From assembly GCF_047948215.1 (NCBI RefSeq), contig NC_134462.1, positions 113,659,937 to 113,723,936 on the forward strand: a stretch of 64,000 nt of DNA, read 5' to 3'. The notes under the pieces were generated by a model that was given only the letters and a program-made list of their open reading frames with translations, had not been told where the DNA came from and did no database searches. The stretch is from Lycorma delicatula. Taxonomy: Eukaryota > Arthropoda > Insecta > Hemiptera > Fulgoridae. Every line of letters starts with the position of its first letter. Position 1 is the first letter of the stretch. This document shows, piece after piece, positions 1 to 11,905 of this stretch. The translations under genes and the position numbers were made by a program.

Positions 1-581
1 CGATTGGTGTGTACATGGAAACATCATTGATTTATTTACGAAAAAAGGTGAATTAACTCGAGCGCGCGTATAAAATAACTATATGCGCACCGTAAAAAGA
101 TCATATTTATAAAGCGTGAAAAATTCCCACCAGTCTTCGCAAAGCCTAACTTGTTTGTTTCATGTTCTGGTATAATAAGAGGATCGGAGGGCTGGTACCC
201 TCTGTAAAACCAACTTAAAACTCATTCCAAAGACAAAAGCAATTATACGTGTGACATCTGTAACTCCTGTTATAGAAATGATAATTTATTAATAGCGTTT
301 CTCTAGCAACAAAATTAATCTATTTTTATTTGAATTTTTTATTGTTGAGAATTTTTTTTTATTATTTTATTTCGATTAATTTTATAAGCATTAGAGTCTT
401 TACTAGATTCTAATGAATCCTCTATGTTCCTTTCGCTAACTAAAAGCAGAATTAGTATTAATATAATATTAATGAGTTAATGTAAAAGTAAAAAACAGCT
501 ACGTCACTCAGTTTTAGAAGAGGTGGCTTCGGTGGTGCACTGCGTACGTTGTGTGTATCGCTTACACCCCTTCGCAAACTT
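1..581. other. AT-rich non-coding DNA, nothing recognised
   Basis: No coding frame, tRNA-like box or terminal repeat was found here. It holds poly(A)/poly(T) runs and scattered stop codons in all frames. Confidence 0.6.
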
Positions 582-599
582 TTGTGTATATATATATGT

Positions 600-643
<44 letters not shown>
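582..643. repeat. (TA)n/(TG)n microsatellite
   Basis: A short TA run passes into a near-perfect TG run of about 45 bp. On the minus strand it reads as a Thr-His repeat inside a spurious open frame. It lies about 20 bp from a SINE target duplication, so it may mark a replication-slippage hotspot, but no function is implied. Confidence 0.95.
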
Positions 644-645
<2 letters not shown>

Positions 646-661
646 AGAATAAAAAAGTAGT

Positions 662-801
662 TCTGTCTACGGTCTTTTTTTTTAACCTCCGGAACCACCG
701 TTAGGATTGCTTCAGAGGATGAAATGAATGACAAGCAGCGTGTGAAAATGTCATGCCTGACCGGGATTCGAACTCGGGATTCGTATACATGTCTGTCTAC
801 G
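662..801 (-). mobile_element. SINE-A copy, 5'-truncated, with 10-bp target-site duplication
   Basis: On the minus strand this starts inside the tRNA-like head, keeps the B-box (GGATTCGAAC region on the plus strand near 764-773) and runs through the SINE-A body. It ends in the conserved tail, whose plus-strand form is AACCTCCGGA...CACCGTTAGG, followed by A-rich sequence. TCTGTCTACG occurs at 662-671 and again at 792-801. These are the target duplications, so the inserted sequence is 672-791. The A-box and acceptor part are missing, which fits 5' truncation during reverse transcription. Confidence 0.85.
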
Positions 802-2462
802 ATTTGGATTACGAAAAATTCACGGAAGTTATATTTCCAATGTTCTAACGCAGTTAATAAATTAACCATTAACAGCTTTAAAACACTGATAAAATCCTTG
901 CTAAAATATTATAGACCTATTCAACTCAAATCATTTTGAACAAGACAGTGAAAACGCAGTAGCATAATTCCTTCATAAATTATCGTGAATAAACGAAATT
1001 AGTTTCATTTTTAGTGTTCTGCAACGGTACTCGGGCTACAAAAGCACATAATAAATGCCTACATACTCTTTTTTTACGTTTTGTGGTTTCTATGAATTCT
1101 TTTTCTGGTTTAAACGCTAAGGTGTATTCAAAATGTTAGATTTTGCATTTTATTATAATTATTATTAGCAATATTTTTGTTTTTGGCTTGTTACAGCAAA
1201 ACTTAAATCCATAATTAAAAATATAAATCTTAACAATCAAGTACGGGAAATCGTCAATAATATTTATGATTTAATTAAGAAAAAATTTTATGAAATGGGG
1301 ATGTGAAGAATTAATTCCCAATCATTTTACATAGTCAATGTTAATTAACGATAATTCCTCACATCATAACTCACTGGTTGGTAAAGCTCCTAATTCTAAC
1401 GAATTCTAACTTCAAAAACGACTTGATGTCTGTTTATAAATCGGTTTAGCCTACCATCGCTACAAACTTATTCTTTATATCTTAGTAGGTTAGAAAATTT
1501 GTCTGCCTGAATTTTCAAAATGGGTCCATTTATGGGAACTTCTTCACTCCTTTTTTACTTTGAACCACGTAATAAGAGTTTCGACCGAATCATTTTTTTT
1601 TTTACAATTTCTTATCTTCATTACCTGAGATTGATTTTTTCGAAAGCTACCCTTAACTTATCATGATTCTTTCAAATCGTTAAGACAGTGGAAGTTGAAA
1701 GCTTATCAGTTTTACACACGTCAGAATTAGACGTTTTCTAATTCCTTAATAATTTTTAATTCGTCGCAAATTCATATAAATTTTTTTTAACGCCCAACAT
1801 TACTTCTGTAACCTAAAAATTTATTAAAGAACACCACAACACGCTCGCAGAAAATAAACTGACTTCAGCCCGAGTTAAATACAAGAATGTGCTGTACAAG
1901 GCAGTAACAAACCCGTTTAAGAATCGACTTTCTGAATTCAATTATAAAATTACTGACATTTCTCATCCCATACTGTCTTTATAAACTTCATAATAGTGGA
2001 GGAATGGAATTTCCCAGAATCCAGACATAACCGGCACAAAACTGAACATCGTTTACGACTGCAAATGGGTTGTTTCTTATTACCCACTTTCACTTATTGT
2101 TAAGAGGTCATTGTCTCTTTAGTCTAATTGAACAACGTCGTTGTAACATTCAATATTACAAACATACATTAGTAATAGTTAGTTTAATTTCTGTGCCTGT
2201 TATTTTAAAATCATTCACGTATTTAATTATTATAAAATTGCTCGTTATAATCGACTTCTAACTCGTTATTAACTAGTTAAAACAAACTTTACTATACGTT
2301 AGTAATATAGGAAACCAACCAATTATTTTTATTTTTGCTCGTTAAACCGGAGTCTCGTTACAAATGACCTTGTTATAAGCGATTTCTATGGTGTATTCTT
2401 TTCAAATATTTGTTTACTCGTCACTTTAACAAAATTCTTGTGTATTAATTCTTGTCCTTTTT
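802..2462. other. AT-rich non-coding DNA, nothing recognised
   Basis: No TE or gene signature was identified. Open frames are short and of chance composition. Confidence 0.5.
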
Positions 2463-2680
2463 TCTTTTTCTGTTTAGCCTTCGAAACCACCTTAAAGTAT
2501 TACGTCAGAGGATGAATGAGAATGATATGTATGAATGTAAATGAAGTGAAGTCTTGTACAGTCTTAGTTCGACCATTCCTGAGACGTGTGCTTAATTGAA
2601 ACCCAACCACTAAAGAACACCCAGTATCTAATATTCAAATCCGTATAAAAGTAACTGCCTTTACTAGGATTTGAACCTTA
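2463..2680 (-). mobile_element. SINE-B copy, head lost beyond the B-box
   Basis: The plus strand shows the SINE-B body in reverse: a CTGTTTAGCC-type tail, then TCAGAGGATGAATGAGAATG, then TTCGACCATTCCTGAGA. It ends near a degenerate B-box (TAGGATTTGAACC). It matches the fuller copies at 12.6 kb and 23.0 kb over about 215 bp. The tRNA-like 5' part is absent and no clear target duplication was found, so the boundaries are approximate. Confidence 0.8.
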
Positions 2681-3076
2681 AAAAATTCTTTTGCAACTCC
2701 ATTTTTTTGTGTTTTTCAATATTCTAGGAAATAACAGGAAATACAGTTTTGGGATCTGTTTCATTCAATTTCCGATAAAAAGCGTAAGAAATCATCAAAT
2801 TTGTCTCTTAATTTAAGTTTGAAGAATTTCAGTGTGAATTCATCGTAGAAGAAATTAAGATGAAATTTTTCGCAAGGTGTGACGAAAGCGAATTCTTTTC
2901 AGACCCATGACTAATTGACTATATGAAACTTTTTTCTTTATTTTCACTTTAATAATACATCCTGAAATTCGTTCTATTAATTTATCTGCATATAGAATGT
3001 CCCAAGACGTGTTGACAAAACTTAAGGAACTTATTCAAGACTAAACAAAAAAACAATTCCTTACTATTTTAATTCT

Positions 3077-3342
3077 TTGGCTCACCGGAATAACTCGTCT
3101 TCACAAATCACTTGTTTAACAGCCGTTTATGAAGTGGAAAATTCTGAAATTCAAATTCTAGTAAAAGTTTGTTGTTTTTATACGGATTTCAATACTAGAC
3201 AGGTGATACCGGTGTATTTTGGTGGTTGGGGATCAATTAACCCCATTTTACGTCTCTGGAATGGCCGGCCTGAGTATAAACAAGACTGCACCTCATTTAA
3301 ATATCATACATAGCATCCTCATCTCATTGTATCATGGAAGTA
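3077..3342 (+). mobile_element. SINE-B copy, old and diverged, plus strand
   Basis: Read on the plus strand this follows SINE-B through its whole length: a degenerate tRNA-like head (TTGGCTCACCGGAATAAC for TTGGTCTAGTGGTGAACG), a weak B-box, then ACGGATTTCAATACTAGA, ACCGGTGTATTTTGGTGGTT, and GGAATGGCCGGCCTGAGTA. The final tail is eroded. Substitutions are spread along the whole copy, so it is clearly older than the copies at 12.6 and 23.0 kb. A 78-codon open frame across it is not a gene. Confidence 0.75.
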
Positions 3343-4698
3343 GCTGCTTATTGTTCACTAATTAAACAGATTACAATGTACACATTAGGAAAAAAAAAAT
3401 TTTAATTGTTTTTAATTCAGTCAATAAACGAAATAAAAATAGGCATAAAATTACCAAACAGCATAATTTTTGACATCCACTTTATCGATTTCATCCACTG
3501 GTTATCAACGAATCTGAACAAATGAGGTATCACTTTGTACACCATAAAAGGCGTAAATTTTCTTTAAAAAAGAATGATTAAAGGAACTATTATTTAGGTA
3601 GCTATTAATGAATAAAATATTTAATGGACGCCAATTAGAAATTTTCAAAGGTAAAATTTTCAAACATATTTATTTCGTTGTAGTTGATGAGGGGTTGGTT
3701 ACCTGTGCATTAAATTCCATTAAAATATTTAAAATCGTTCTGAAGATATAAATTTTTACTAACGCTGTACAAAATTGCGGACAGAGAGATAAAGCAATTT
3801 TCTCTTCTTACAAGTGTGTAACTCATTGTGCAGTATATATGTATGCATTATGAGAGATTAAAAAAATTGTATTTATACAATAATGGTATATAATTATCAG
3901 GTTAGACTTTCCATGCACCACTAGGTAGCTCCATAGGTCAAGAAATTTATGAAACCAAGTTTTTTGTTAAATACTTTTTTTGTAAGAACAAACAATGAAG
4001 AACAAAGAGATCAAATGAATGAGTGCCATAGACAGGATATATGTCATTTTTATGCAAAAAATAATGAAATAATACACAGAATCATTTTGTATAATTAGAA
4101 AACGGAGACATCCACCTGGAAATGTAAAGGATTCTTACTTAAATGTCTCATAATTTTCTTTTATAAATATGCTAAAAATGATGCTAAATTTAAGATAACA
4201 GTTTTAAAAAAATTAAATAATTTGTTTCCAATTAAAATTTTAACCGCAATGCCCTAAAATGTACAAAATTGAAGAGAATATAACGAACGTTACTTGCAAT
4301 TTCCGAGAGACATATTGAAGCATAACGATAATTCATTAAAAATTTAGGTGTGCCAAAGCGCAACCAACTAAGAACGAGCACTTCCTTACGGCGATTATCT
4401 TTAGGGTTCATATATACTACGAGGAGTAAACATGAAATATAAAGGGAAAGAGTTGAATCATGAGAAAGGCAAAATTTACTTAAAGAAGGAAAGGAAACAT
4501 AACTTTACCTATATAAATTCGTTTCCAAATCTAATTTTAAATATTCATACCTTCCAAAATTCTTCCAAAGTTCGTGATATGTATATTATAATTAGAACAG
4601 CATGTTATTGCTCAGCAAGTTTAGAAAGCTCAGCTTAAATATATGCTGCAACAAGCTGACTTTTTCTCTAGATACTAATGGACTAACTGACAACAGAC
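3343..4698. other. AT-rich non-coding DNA, nothing recognised
   Basis: No recognisable element, only short open frames of AT-rich composition. Confidence 0.5.
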
Positions 4699-5544
4699 CA
4701 GTGGCGGCTCTCGTATAGATACTGTGAAACTACAGCACCCCCTATTTCCACTTGATATTATCGATAAAATTTAATATAATGAGTTCTTTTTTCTTTAATT
4801 CTTTCTTTACACTTGTACAATATATAATCCTTCAGCTTAATGTCAGTAGCCATCCCCCATTTTATGAAAAAATACACACAAACCTTTGTATGAAACTGTG
4901 CGCTTCACAGTTTCAGCGGCGTGGTGTTTGGCTGTTGTCCGCATGCGCACAAAGGAAGCTGCACACGAAGCTACGAGGGAGAGAGACCACTGTCGCTCCC
5001 GCAGTGCCGTCACTGGCGTGCTGGTGGATGGTAGTTTTTTTGAACTCCGCGTATGTATGGAACGTTACTTGTTCGTTTCCTTTTCTAGTTTAGTCGGTGA
5101 AAGGAATATGAAACCGGTTTAGTTGTTTTCTTAGTGCTGATCAGAAGATGGCGGAAAGCAAAGTGATCTTTGATTGCCAAATCTATCCAAAGATACACTG
5201 GAAGAGTGAAAGAGAAAGTAATGAGTAAAAACTAATTATGTATTTATTTATGTGTACATAAAAATTTTAATTAAGCGCCGTCAGACTATTATGTTTTTAA
5301 GCGGACATTTTATTAACTTATTACCTAATAATACTAAAACATATTATCTGTATTGACATTTTATTATCTGTTGAATGTGATAAAGTATAGAATTTGATTA
5401 TTATCCTGCTTCCAGCAATTCTATTTGATTCACTTTTTTCGATTCTTTTATTTTACAGAAACGTTTAACCATAGCCTTGAAAAGGCCCAGAAAAAAACTT
5501 TCTGGACCAGCACCCTCATTAATTTTAGCTACGAGTCGCGACTG
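4699..5544. mobile_element. Possible hAT-like TIR element
   Basis: The left end reads CAGTGGCGGCTCTCGTA, a start seen in many hAT elements. The right end, reverse-complemented, reads CAGTCGCGACTCGTA, giving an imperfect inverted repeat of about 15-17 bp. Inside each end is a matching CACCC/GGGTG motif. The interior (4900-5120) is unusually GC-rich for this window but encodes no transposase I recognise. The flanking 8-mers do not match, so the 8-bp target duplication expected of hAT is not visible. It may be a non-autonomous derivative or a coincidence of ends. Confidence 0.4.
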
Positions 5545-5795
5545 GAATAGAGTCAAGTTTTCTTAAAGAAAAATCCTAATATGTTCCTAGTATTAGTACC
5601 GCATAGAACTCCCTAACTAAACTATATGTTAATGTGGGTTATCGGTCCCTCTTAATCTCGAAGTCTGCCAATGTAGCAAAATAATTACTATAATCTGATA
5701 CAAATATTCGTACTGTTGATGATGTCATTTGATGGTTAAAGTTCACCTAAAATTATGTTTTGCGTTGGCTTATGGAAAATCTAATTATTCTTATA

Positions 5796-6963
5796 CAGAG
5801 TGTTCAGAAAGTGAAGCAACCTAATATAAGAATGTTTCTTTCTTTTGTTGCAGGTTTAATTGTGAAAAATTCGTTATACAATGCAGCTGAGAATATTCAT
5901 TGTCTCCCAGTACATTAAGTGTGCCAGTTAGAATACCAGTTAGTTAGGTGTGCCCAGACCCAGAATATTTCATAGAAAAGTATGGTGTGGATGCACCAAA
6001 CAAGTCCTCCATCAAGCGGATGTTCGACAAGTTCCAATAAACAGGGAATGTAGCAGATGCAGCCAAAAGTGGTCGACTGTAAGTGCTAACACCAAAAAAG
6101 CTGATCGACGTACAAGCCTGCATATTCTGTTAGTCACAAGAAGTCTGTTCAACCCCCTACCTAGCCATTCTGGCTCTCTGTTTGTAGTACCCCTACGGCA
6201 TCGCGCAAGCGTTTAAAGATGCATCCGTACAAAATTCGTGTTGTTCACGAGTTGTTACTTGCAAACACTGGAAAACGAATAACTTTCTGTCAGTAGTTCA
6301 TGTCGTCTGTAACGCCAGATGGGGAAGAACTCGATGACTGGTTTTAGTCTGACTAGGCACGGTTCCACCAAACGTATCCATCAAACGTAGATGCACAGAA
6401 TTGACGCATTTGATGCAAGGAAAATCCGCATCAACTGCACGGACAAAAAGTGAGTGATTAGTGTGCAATGTCCCGTAGACGAATCTTGACATTCTTTCAC
6501 AGCACTGTTAACAGCGAGCGTTACAAACAGATGGTGCAACAATTTGAAACACTACACCTGCTTACCGGCCAGAGTAAGCGTGATTTCAGCAGAGCATTGC
6601 TACGGCACGTACAGCCAGCAACTCTATGACTTTCTTCGTTCAGTGTTTTCATGGAAAAATGATCCTTTGAAAGGATTTTGGGTCCCTCGATTTTCTAATT
6701 TATCCCTTCCAGAATTTTTATTTCGGGGATACCTTGATGTAAGGATGCTACTTACAAAACTCATCTTCACACCATTCCCGATTTGCAAAGTGAAATTGAA
6801 CTTTGTATCGTAGTAATTTTTCAACAAACGTTACATGTGGTTAAGAGCATGCAACACCCTATTCAGTTATGTGAATTGCATAATGGAGGCCACTTTCAAT
6901 CAACTATTGTAACTTATTTAATTACTCGTTTTTCTATAACGTTGCGTCTCTTTTTGAACACTG
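5796..6963 (+). mobile_element. Decayed Tc1/mariner-superfamily transposon with TIRs and TA target sites
   Basis: The left end, after TA at 5794-5795, is CAGAGTGTTCAGAAAGTG. The right end reverse-complemented, before TA at 6964-6965, is CAGTGTTCAAAAAGAGAC. The ends align over about 25 bp with one 2-bp gap. The element is 1,168 bp, the right size for a single transposase gene of this superfamily. The internal frame is heavily broken. Confidence 0.8.
5955..6850 (+). pseudogene. Transposase relic, Tc1/mariner superfamily (D,D,D/E type)
   Basis: Three coding remnants can be read on the plus strand with frame changes and stops between them. Near 5960-6230 is an N-terminal helix-turn-helix-like part, with SSIKRMFDKFQ, then a stop, then TGNVADAAKSGR and LTPKKLIDVQA. 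Near 6555-6650 is a degenerate form of the DGATAHT-type active-site block. Near 6680-6740 is WVPRFSNLSLPEFLFRGYL, which fits the WPPRSPDL-type block that holds the last catalytic residues. Family recognition is from memory of the conserved blocks. The enzyme is dead. Confidence 0.75.
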
Positions 6964-8777
6964 TACAGTTATATTGAAATATAAATATTAATTGAACATA
7001 AATTCAAATCTAAAATATTTTTAATAGATCTATTAAAAAAGAAAATTTCATTATTTTAAATAGTAAAATATTTCTGCAAAGAATTTAATTAATGATGTTT
7101 GACTCGTTACAAAATCAAGTTATAAAATTAATTACATTTACAGTACATCACATATAGCGTATGACTAAAATAAAATTAATTAAATACTAGCATTATGAGG
7201 AACTGATATACTACTTTTTTATATATATGTTGCAAGAATTCGTTATCAAACATATAGATCACGACAAATAAATAGAGAAATTACGTGACACCTGTAATTT
7301 TTTAAAAGGGTTAACGTTTTGTTTCGTGCTTCTAAAAATTAGTTATTATGTCAGTAATCTAATGTACATTAATCAAGAAATTGTAACTTAAACCAAGAAA
7401 TACGAGTATATATAAAATAAATAATATTAAACAAACGGAAGTAATTAAAAAAAGTAATAACATTTTTTAAATTGCTTTAAAATAATTACAGCAAATTCAA
7501 CAGTTAAAAAAATTTACTGTGCAGTAACTAAATTACTTTTCATCCAAATCTCATTATTATCTTTCACAATGTAATTTTAATCCGGTTAGAAATTCATACA
7601 AGAAATTTAATTAAATCAATACTTTATAATATAGAACCGTTCAAATTAAATAAGGTACAGATTAATTCATAAATCATGTAATCTTTCTTAAAAAGTATTT
7701 TTTTCTATTTAACCTAGCTAATCTGATAGTATTAACAATTAGCAATTAAATACAGTTTAAAATAATAGATAAACAAATACTGTGTTTGTATAACACAGTA
7801 AATAAAAATAGATATGTGTTAAAAAATTAAAATATGCCTTTCGTTTCAGTAAAGATTTTAAAAGATCCGAACATATTATTTAATCTTTTCATCACGAACA
7901 TCTTCTCTTTGAAACTATGATAATGGAACTAACCTAGCAGCATCAGACCTGCACAGACATAACAACAATTAAACCACGCATGCGTCATCTACGCAACACA
8001 ACAGTACTACTAACATAAACAAAAATATAACTAAATTGCGGATAATAATTGACTTACCCTCGTATAATATTTAATATATTTATAAAATGGATAATAGCTA
8101 AAAGAGAAATTATCAGAATCCTCCCGAAATTATTCAACTTCCCAATTTTTTAAAATTACATATTTACATTCATTTACTTTATCTGCGGTTACTTCCTCAA
8201 TAATCCCTCAATATCAACCTCTTGCTACAGATGAATCGTACTTAATTGTTTATTACTTCATATTTATGTTAGTTTTGTTTAAGTATAATTTACGTTTATT
8301 TTTTGTAATAAGATGCTTAATATTAATTTCATTATTTTTTGATTGCATTTGTTATTCTTTTGTCTATCAAACTTCCCTGTACATATTTTAAAGTTTTAAC
8401 AGTTTAAATAAAAAATAATTTGTTCTAGGCGACTGATCCATAAAAGCACAGTTCAAACTGCTTAACTTAAGTTGATGAATTTTTGAGAGTACATTGTTCT
8501 TATAAATTAGACACCCATTAAGGAACATTTTTGGAAAACAACCATTATAAGGGAAGCAAATTTTTGTTTAGTGAAAATGCTACATCTCAGGAACTGAAGG
8601 CGTTACAGTCATGAAAATTGGTGTTTTGATTCTTTTCTTGAAAAAAAGTTGAACGTGATTCACCATTTTTCAAAAAATCAAATTTCAGACGAAGCAAAAG
8701 GCGGGGAAAAATTTTTCATGAAACGATATTAAAGACGAAGATGATATATTCGTGAAAATTGGTATTTAGACATACTT
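6964..8777. other. AT-rich non-coding DNA; 8573-8777 repeat-like but unclassified
   Basis: Mostly A/T runs. The stretch 8573-8777 has the phrasing of a dispersed element (repeated GTGAAAATTGGT-like units) and abuts the TIR-700 copy at 8778. I could not assign it to a family. Confidence 0.4.
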
Positions 8778-9413
8778 ACTTCCTTGTACGAAGTGTTATC
8801 GCGAAAAATTTTGGTTTACAGATTTCAACGGAAATATCCATATTCACCATCCCTGAATCCATTTTGACAAGTTTCGGCTTGATGTCTGTACGTGCGTATG
8901 GATGTTGCATAATTCAAAAAAGGATTAGCGGTAGGATGTTGAAATTTTTGATTTAGGACTGTTGTAACGTGCAGTTGTGCACCTTCTCTTTTGATTGCAA
9001 TAGACTGGACCAAAAGTGTCCAAAAAAGTTCAAAATCCAAAAAATCTGGATTTTGGACTATTTCTTAACTGCAGTAATAAATTGTTAATGACCTCATTGA
9101 TAGCTTTTTAACGATATATCATAATGGTATTTATTTTTATTGGTTCCTGAATTGTAGCCAAATAAAATGTCAATTAATGAAATACTTGGATCTTACAAGG
9201 GGAAGGCACATCGGTTCGAATCACACTTCATCTCCTTTTTTTTAACCTTTTTTTTTTTTCATTTAAATATATTGATTTATTAATAATTATTAACATCTGA
9301 TTGCAAAAAAAAACTTCAACAATAAATAATAATACAAAAAATATCAGAAGTTATTACATGAAACAAATTAATTTATTAGGAGTACAAGGAAGTCATGTGA
9401 TGTCAACATCAGA
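8778..9413 (+). mobile_element. TIR-700 element, copy 1 (plus orientation)
   Basis: The copy starts with ACTTCCTTGTACGAAGT and ends with GTACAAGGAAGTCATGTGATG, so 12 bp at the two ends are inverted repeats. The body carries family-wide blocks: AGATTTCAACGGAAATATCC, AGGATGTTGAAATTT, GATTTAGGACTGTTGTAAC, TTAACTGCAGTAATAA, and CACATCGGTTCGAATCACAC, which resembles a pol III B-box. Five further full or partial copies and one end-to-end deletion product lie in this window. No protein is encoded. It behaves like a MITE or a large non-autonomous DNA element, but the transposase class is unknown. Confidence 0.8.
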
Positions 9414-10356
9414 TTTAAAAAATAATAAGCCATATTATTCATCTTTTTTAAACATTTAATATTTCTGGGGGCAAGAGTTATTAGTTTATTAACTAATAAT
9501 GATTTTATTGAAGAAGATGAATCCGGTTAATTTTTCCCATCGTTTTTTGGTTCAAATTTTGTTAAAAATATACTTAGTCGTTCATCTAAGATTTAAATGA
9601 TTGAAAGGTTAAATAAACCAACCTATCAATATTACCGCTAATTTATGAATATTTAAATCGCGGTAGAATTTGACAAAAAGTCTAATATTAGAATAAAGAA
9701 ATATTTCTTTTGAAAACTTATTATAGACTCAAATACTAGCGAAACTGCGGGGAAAGTATATTAAATAAAAAATAAATAAAATTCATTAAGATGAAATTTT
9801 AATGGGAAGAATAATTATTTTCTTTTGAGAATTTATATTTTCGCTTTTACAAAACAATGTAATACAAGAATATAAAAAAGTTTTTTAATACATTATGAAA
9901 CAACATAAAACAAAATAAAAAAAAAGAAGAAATATCTATCAAATAAAAAAGAATTTGGATAAAGAAAGTAATCTTCTTTTAAGATACAAACTAAATACGT
10001 CGTCTAAAATTCTTTTCAAAAGCATTTTTTACATCATTTTGTAATCTTGATGTGTTTTTAATGAAGTTTCAGGTTTTTAACTTTATTAAAAAAGAAGTAA
10101 AAAAAAAAAAACTGTTTGTTTCAAAGAAGCGTAAAATAACGACACGAATTTTAATTATCGAACTTATTAAAGATCCAGTTCCTAATTAATGTAAAAATCA
10201 CATCTAACTCATAAAGTATTAAGCAGTAACAAAGAAAAATTCGAATTAAGTCTTGGGTAGATTTTTTTAAAACTAAATTAGTATACTGTGACGATCTCCT
10301 TAGGTTGCCACAGTAAGCTATTATTTATTAATTATTATTATTAAATTGTTAAATGC
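9414..10356. other. AT-rich non-coding DNA, nothing recognised
   Basis: Long A-rich tracts, no coding or TE signature found. Confidence 0.5.
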
Positions 10357-10489
10357 ATGTTAAATAAAACTCTTAACAGCCCAGTTTCATTTATATGTAA
10401 TACATATGACATTTACAGAAGTAATACAATTCTTAAAACTTTATTGTTTAATAAATGAAATCGGGCCGGTTAAAGTTTTATTTAACATG
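10357..10489. mobile_element. Small palindromic MITE with ~38-bp inverted repeats
   Basis: The left arm begins CATGTTAAATAAAACTCTTA and the right arm, reverse-complemented, begins CATGTTAAATAAAACTTTAA. Similarity continues for about 38 bp to the TTTCATTTA at the inner end of each arm. A spacer of about 55 bp separates the arms. A diverged relative occurs near 54031-54166, which shows it is a repeat family and not a local palindrome. No coding capacity. Confidence 0.7.
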
Positions 10490-11454
10490 TATTTTTTTTA
10501 AACAAAATTCTAAATTAACAACAGACTTTGATAATAGAAATGTACTGTGTTACCTTTTTTTTTATCAGTTTCATTTTGTTAAATACAGTTATTTATATCA
10601 CAGAAATTTTTGTTTTTTGAGTGGAAGAAGTGATACCTGCTAGACTTTTACCGTACGGTTTACAATTTCATTGTAATTTTTTTTTTGTTATCACTGCGTT
10701 TTTTTAGATTTTTCTTTTAATTTTTTTATGAATTACTGATTTTTATCTTATGGATATATTATTAAAATTTATTGCCTTTCTATAACAAACAAATAAAAAT
10801 ATTCTGAATTTCTCGGCCAATTATTTTTGTTGATAGTCATATCCTTTATTTCGTACCATATTTTTCCTTTTTTAATAAAGCTAGTATAATGACCTTCACA
10901 AATCAAAGATCTGTGATGTAATAGAATAAAAATATTTTTTTTATTCGTTCAAATACTTTTGAAAGAATAAAAAATATATATTTCTGACACTACGCGCGTC
11001 TCCTTTATAGCACAAATGAAAGAGCAATAATTTCAGCTGTAAACAACAATTTCTAAATGTTGACGATACTTTAGCATAACTTGACGTGACAAAATATATA
11101 CAGTGTAACATGAGATATTTGTAATCAGATTTTTTCCCTTTAAGAAATATAGTTTTAAATGCCGGGATAGTTCGTAAAATTATCAGCCTGACACAGAAAT
11201 AGCACAGGTATGACTAAATGACTATGATATCTGTCAAATATGACACTTTAGATAGATTGCTGCGTAATTTCAGAAGCGTACGTTTGGTGGCGCAGTAGTA
11301 AATTATACAAGTTTTGATATTTACCGAAAAATAGGTAAAACTAAAATTTGTTAAAAAATACTTGGTTTAAAAAATATTTACACCGATAGAAATATAAAAA
11401 TGTTAAGATTCAATTTTATTAAAGGCTTGTTCCATTTCGTTTTTGATGTTAAAG
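10490..11454. other. AT-rich non-coding DNA, nothing recognised
   Basis: No element identified. Contains T-rich runs and one spurious frame. Confidence 0.5.
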
Positions 11455-11905
11455 AACTGAGCTACCGGATTTAACGAGGTCGTAGATCAATTCAAGATGA
11501 ATAATTCTCAGAGCCCAAAGACTGCTACGACCGACCAAATCGTCATAATAAACCACGATGCCTTGTTAATTAATGCTTGTTCTATTTCACCAATAAAGGT
11601 ATGCGAGCTTGTTGACATCTCAAACATCTCTATAGACTCTGCCCACTACATTTTAAACTATTTTTTGAGTATGTAAAAGGTTTCCGCTCATTGCGGAAAC
11701 CTTTTACATACTCAAAAACGTGTAATACTTATTTACTTATTTAAACGTGTAATGTTTTATAACTGCAGATGAAACAAGGGTTCATCACTAAAAGCTAAGA
11801 TCAAACAGCAGTCCAAACAGTGATTGGAAGCAGATGAAAATTCTCCGAAGAAAAGCGAAAACTCTGCAGCAAAGGTCATGGCCACGGTTAAATAGAACTC
11901 TCAAG
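11455..11905 (+). pseudogene. mariner transposase relic (plus strand)
   Basis: Fragments of a mariner transposase can be followed in shifting frames: RGRRSIQDE, then SPKTATTDQIV and VCELVDISNISIDSAHYIL (second helix-turn-helix region), then ENSPKKSENSAAKVMATV, which corresponds to the APKKAK...GKVMATVFWD block before the second catalytic Asp. The catalytic Asp blocks are not readable. The peptide PKTATT-(D/N)-(Q/E)-I also occurs in the minus-strand relic near 47.2 kb, so the two probably derive from the same mariner lineage. No TIRs were identified. Confidence 0.7.
11662..11718. repeat. Perfect 26-bp inverted repeat with 5-nt loop
   Basis: Positions 11662-11687 and 11693-11718 are exact reverse complements, separated by TCATT. 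The hairpin sits inside the mariner relic where the SMKKVSARWV-type segment should be. The left arm still resembles that coding segment, and the right arm is an inverted copy of it. Perfect identity inside a decayed gene points to a recent inverted duplication by template switching. Confidence 0.95.

Noticed and set aside
504..869. 121-codon minus-strand frame with a Thr-His repeat
   Set aside because: It crosses a TG microsatellite and a SINE and is not a gene.
4752..5122. Two overlapping frames in the GC-rich interior of the hAT-like element
   Set aside because: No transposase motif, and overlapping frames of similar length suggest low stop density only.
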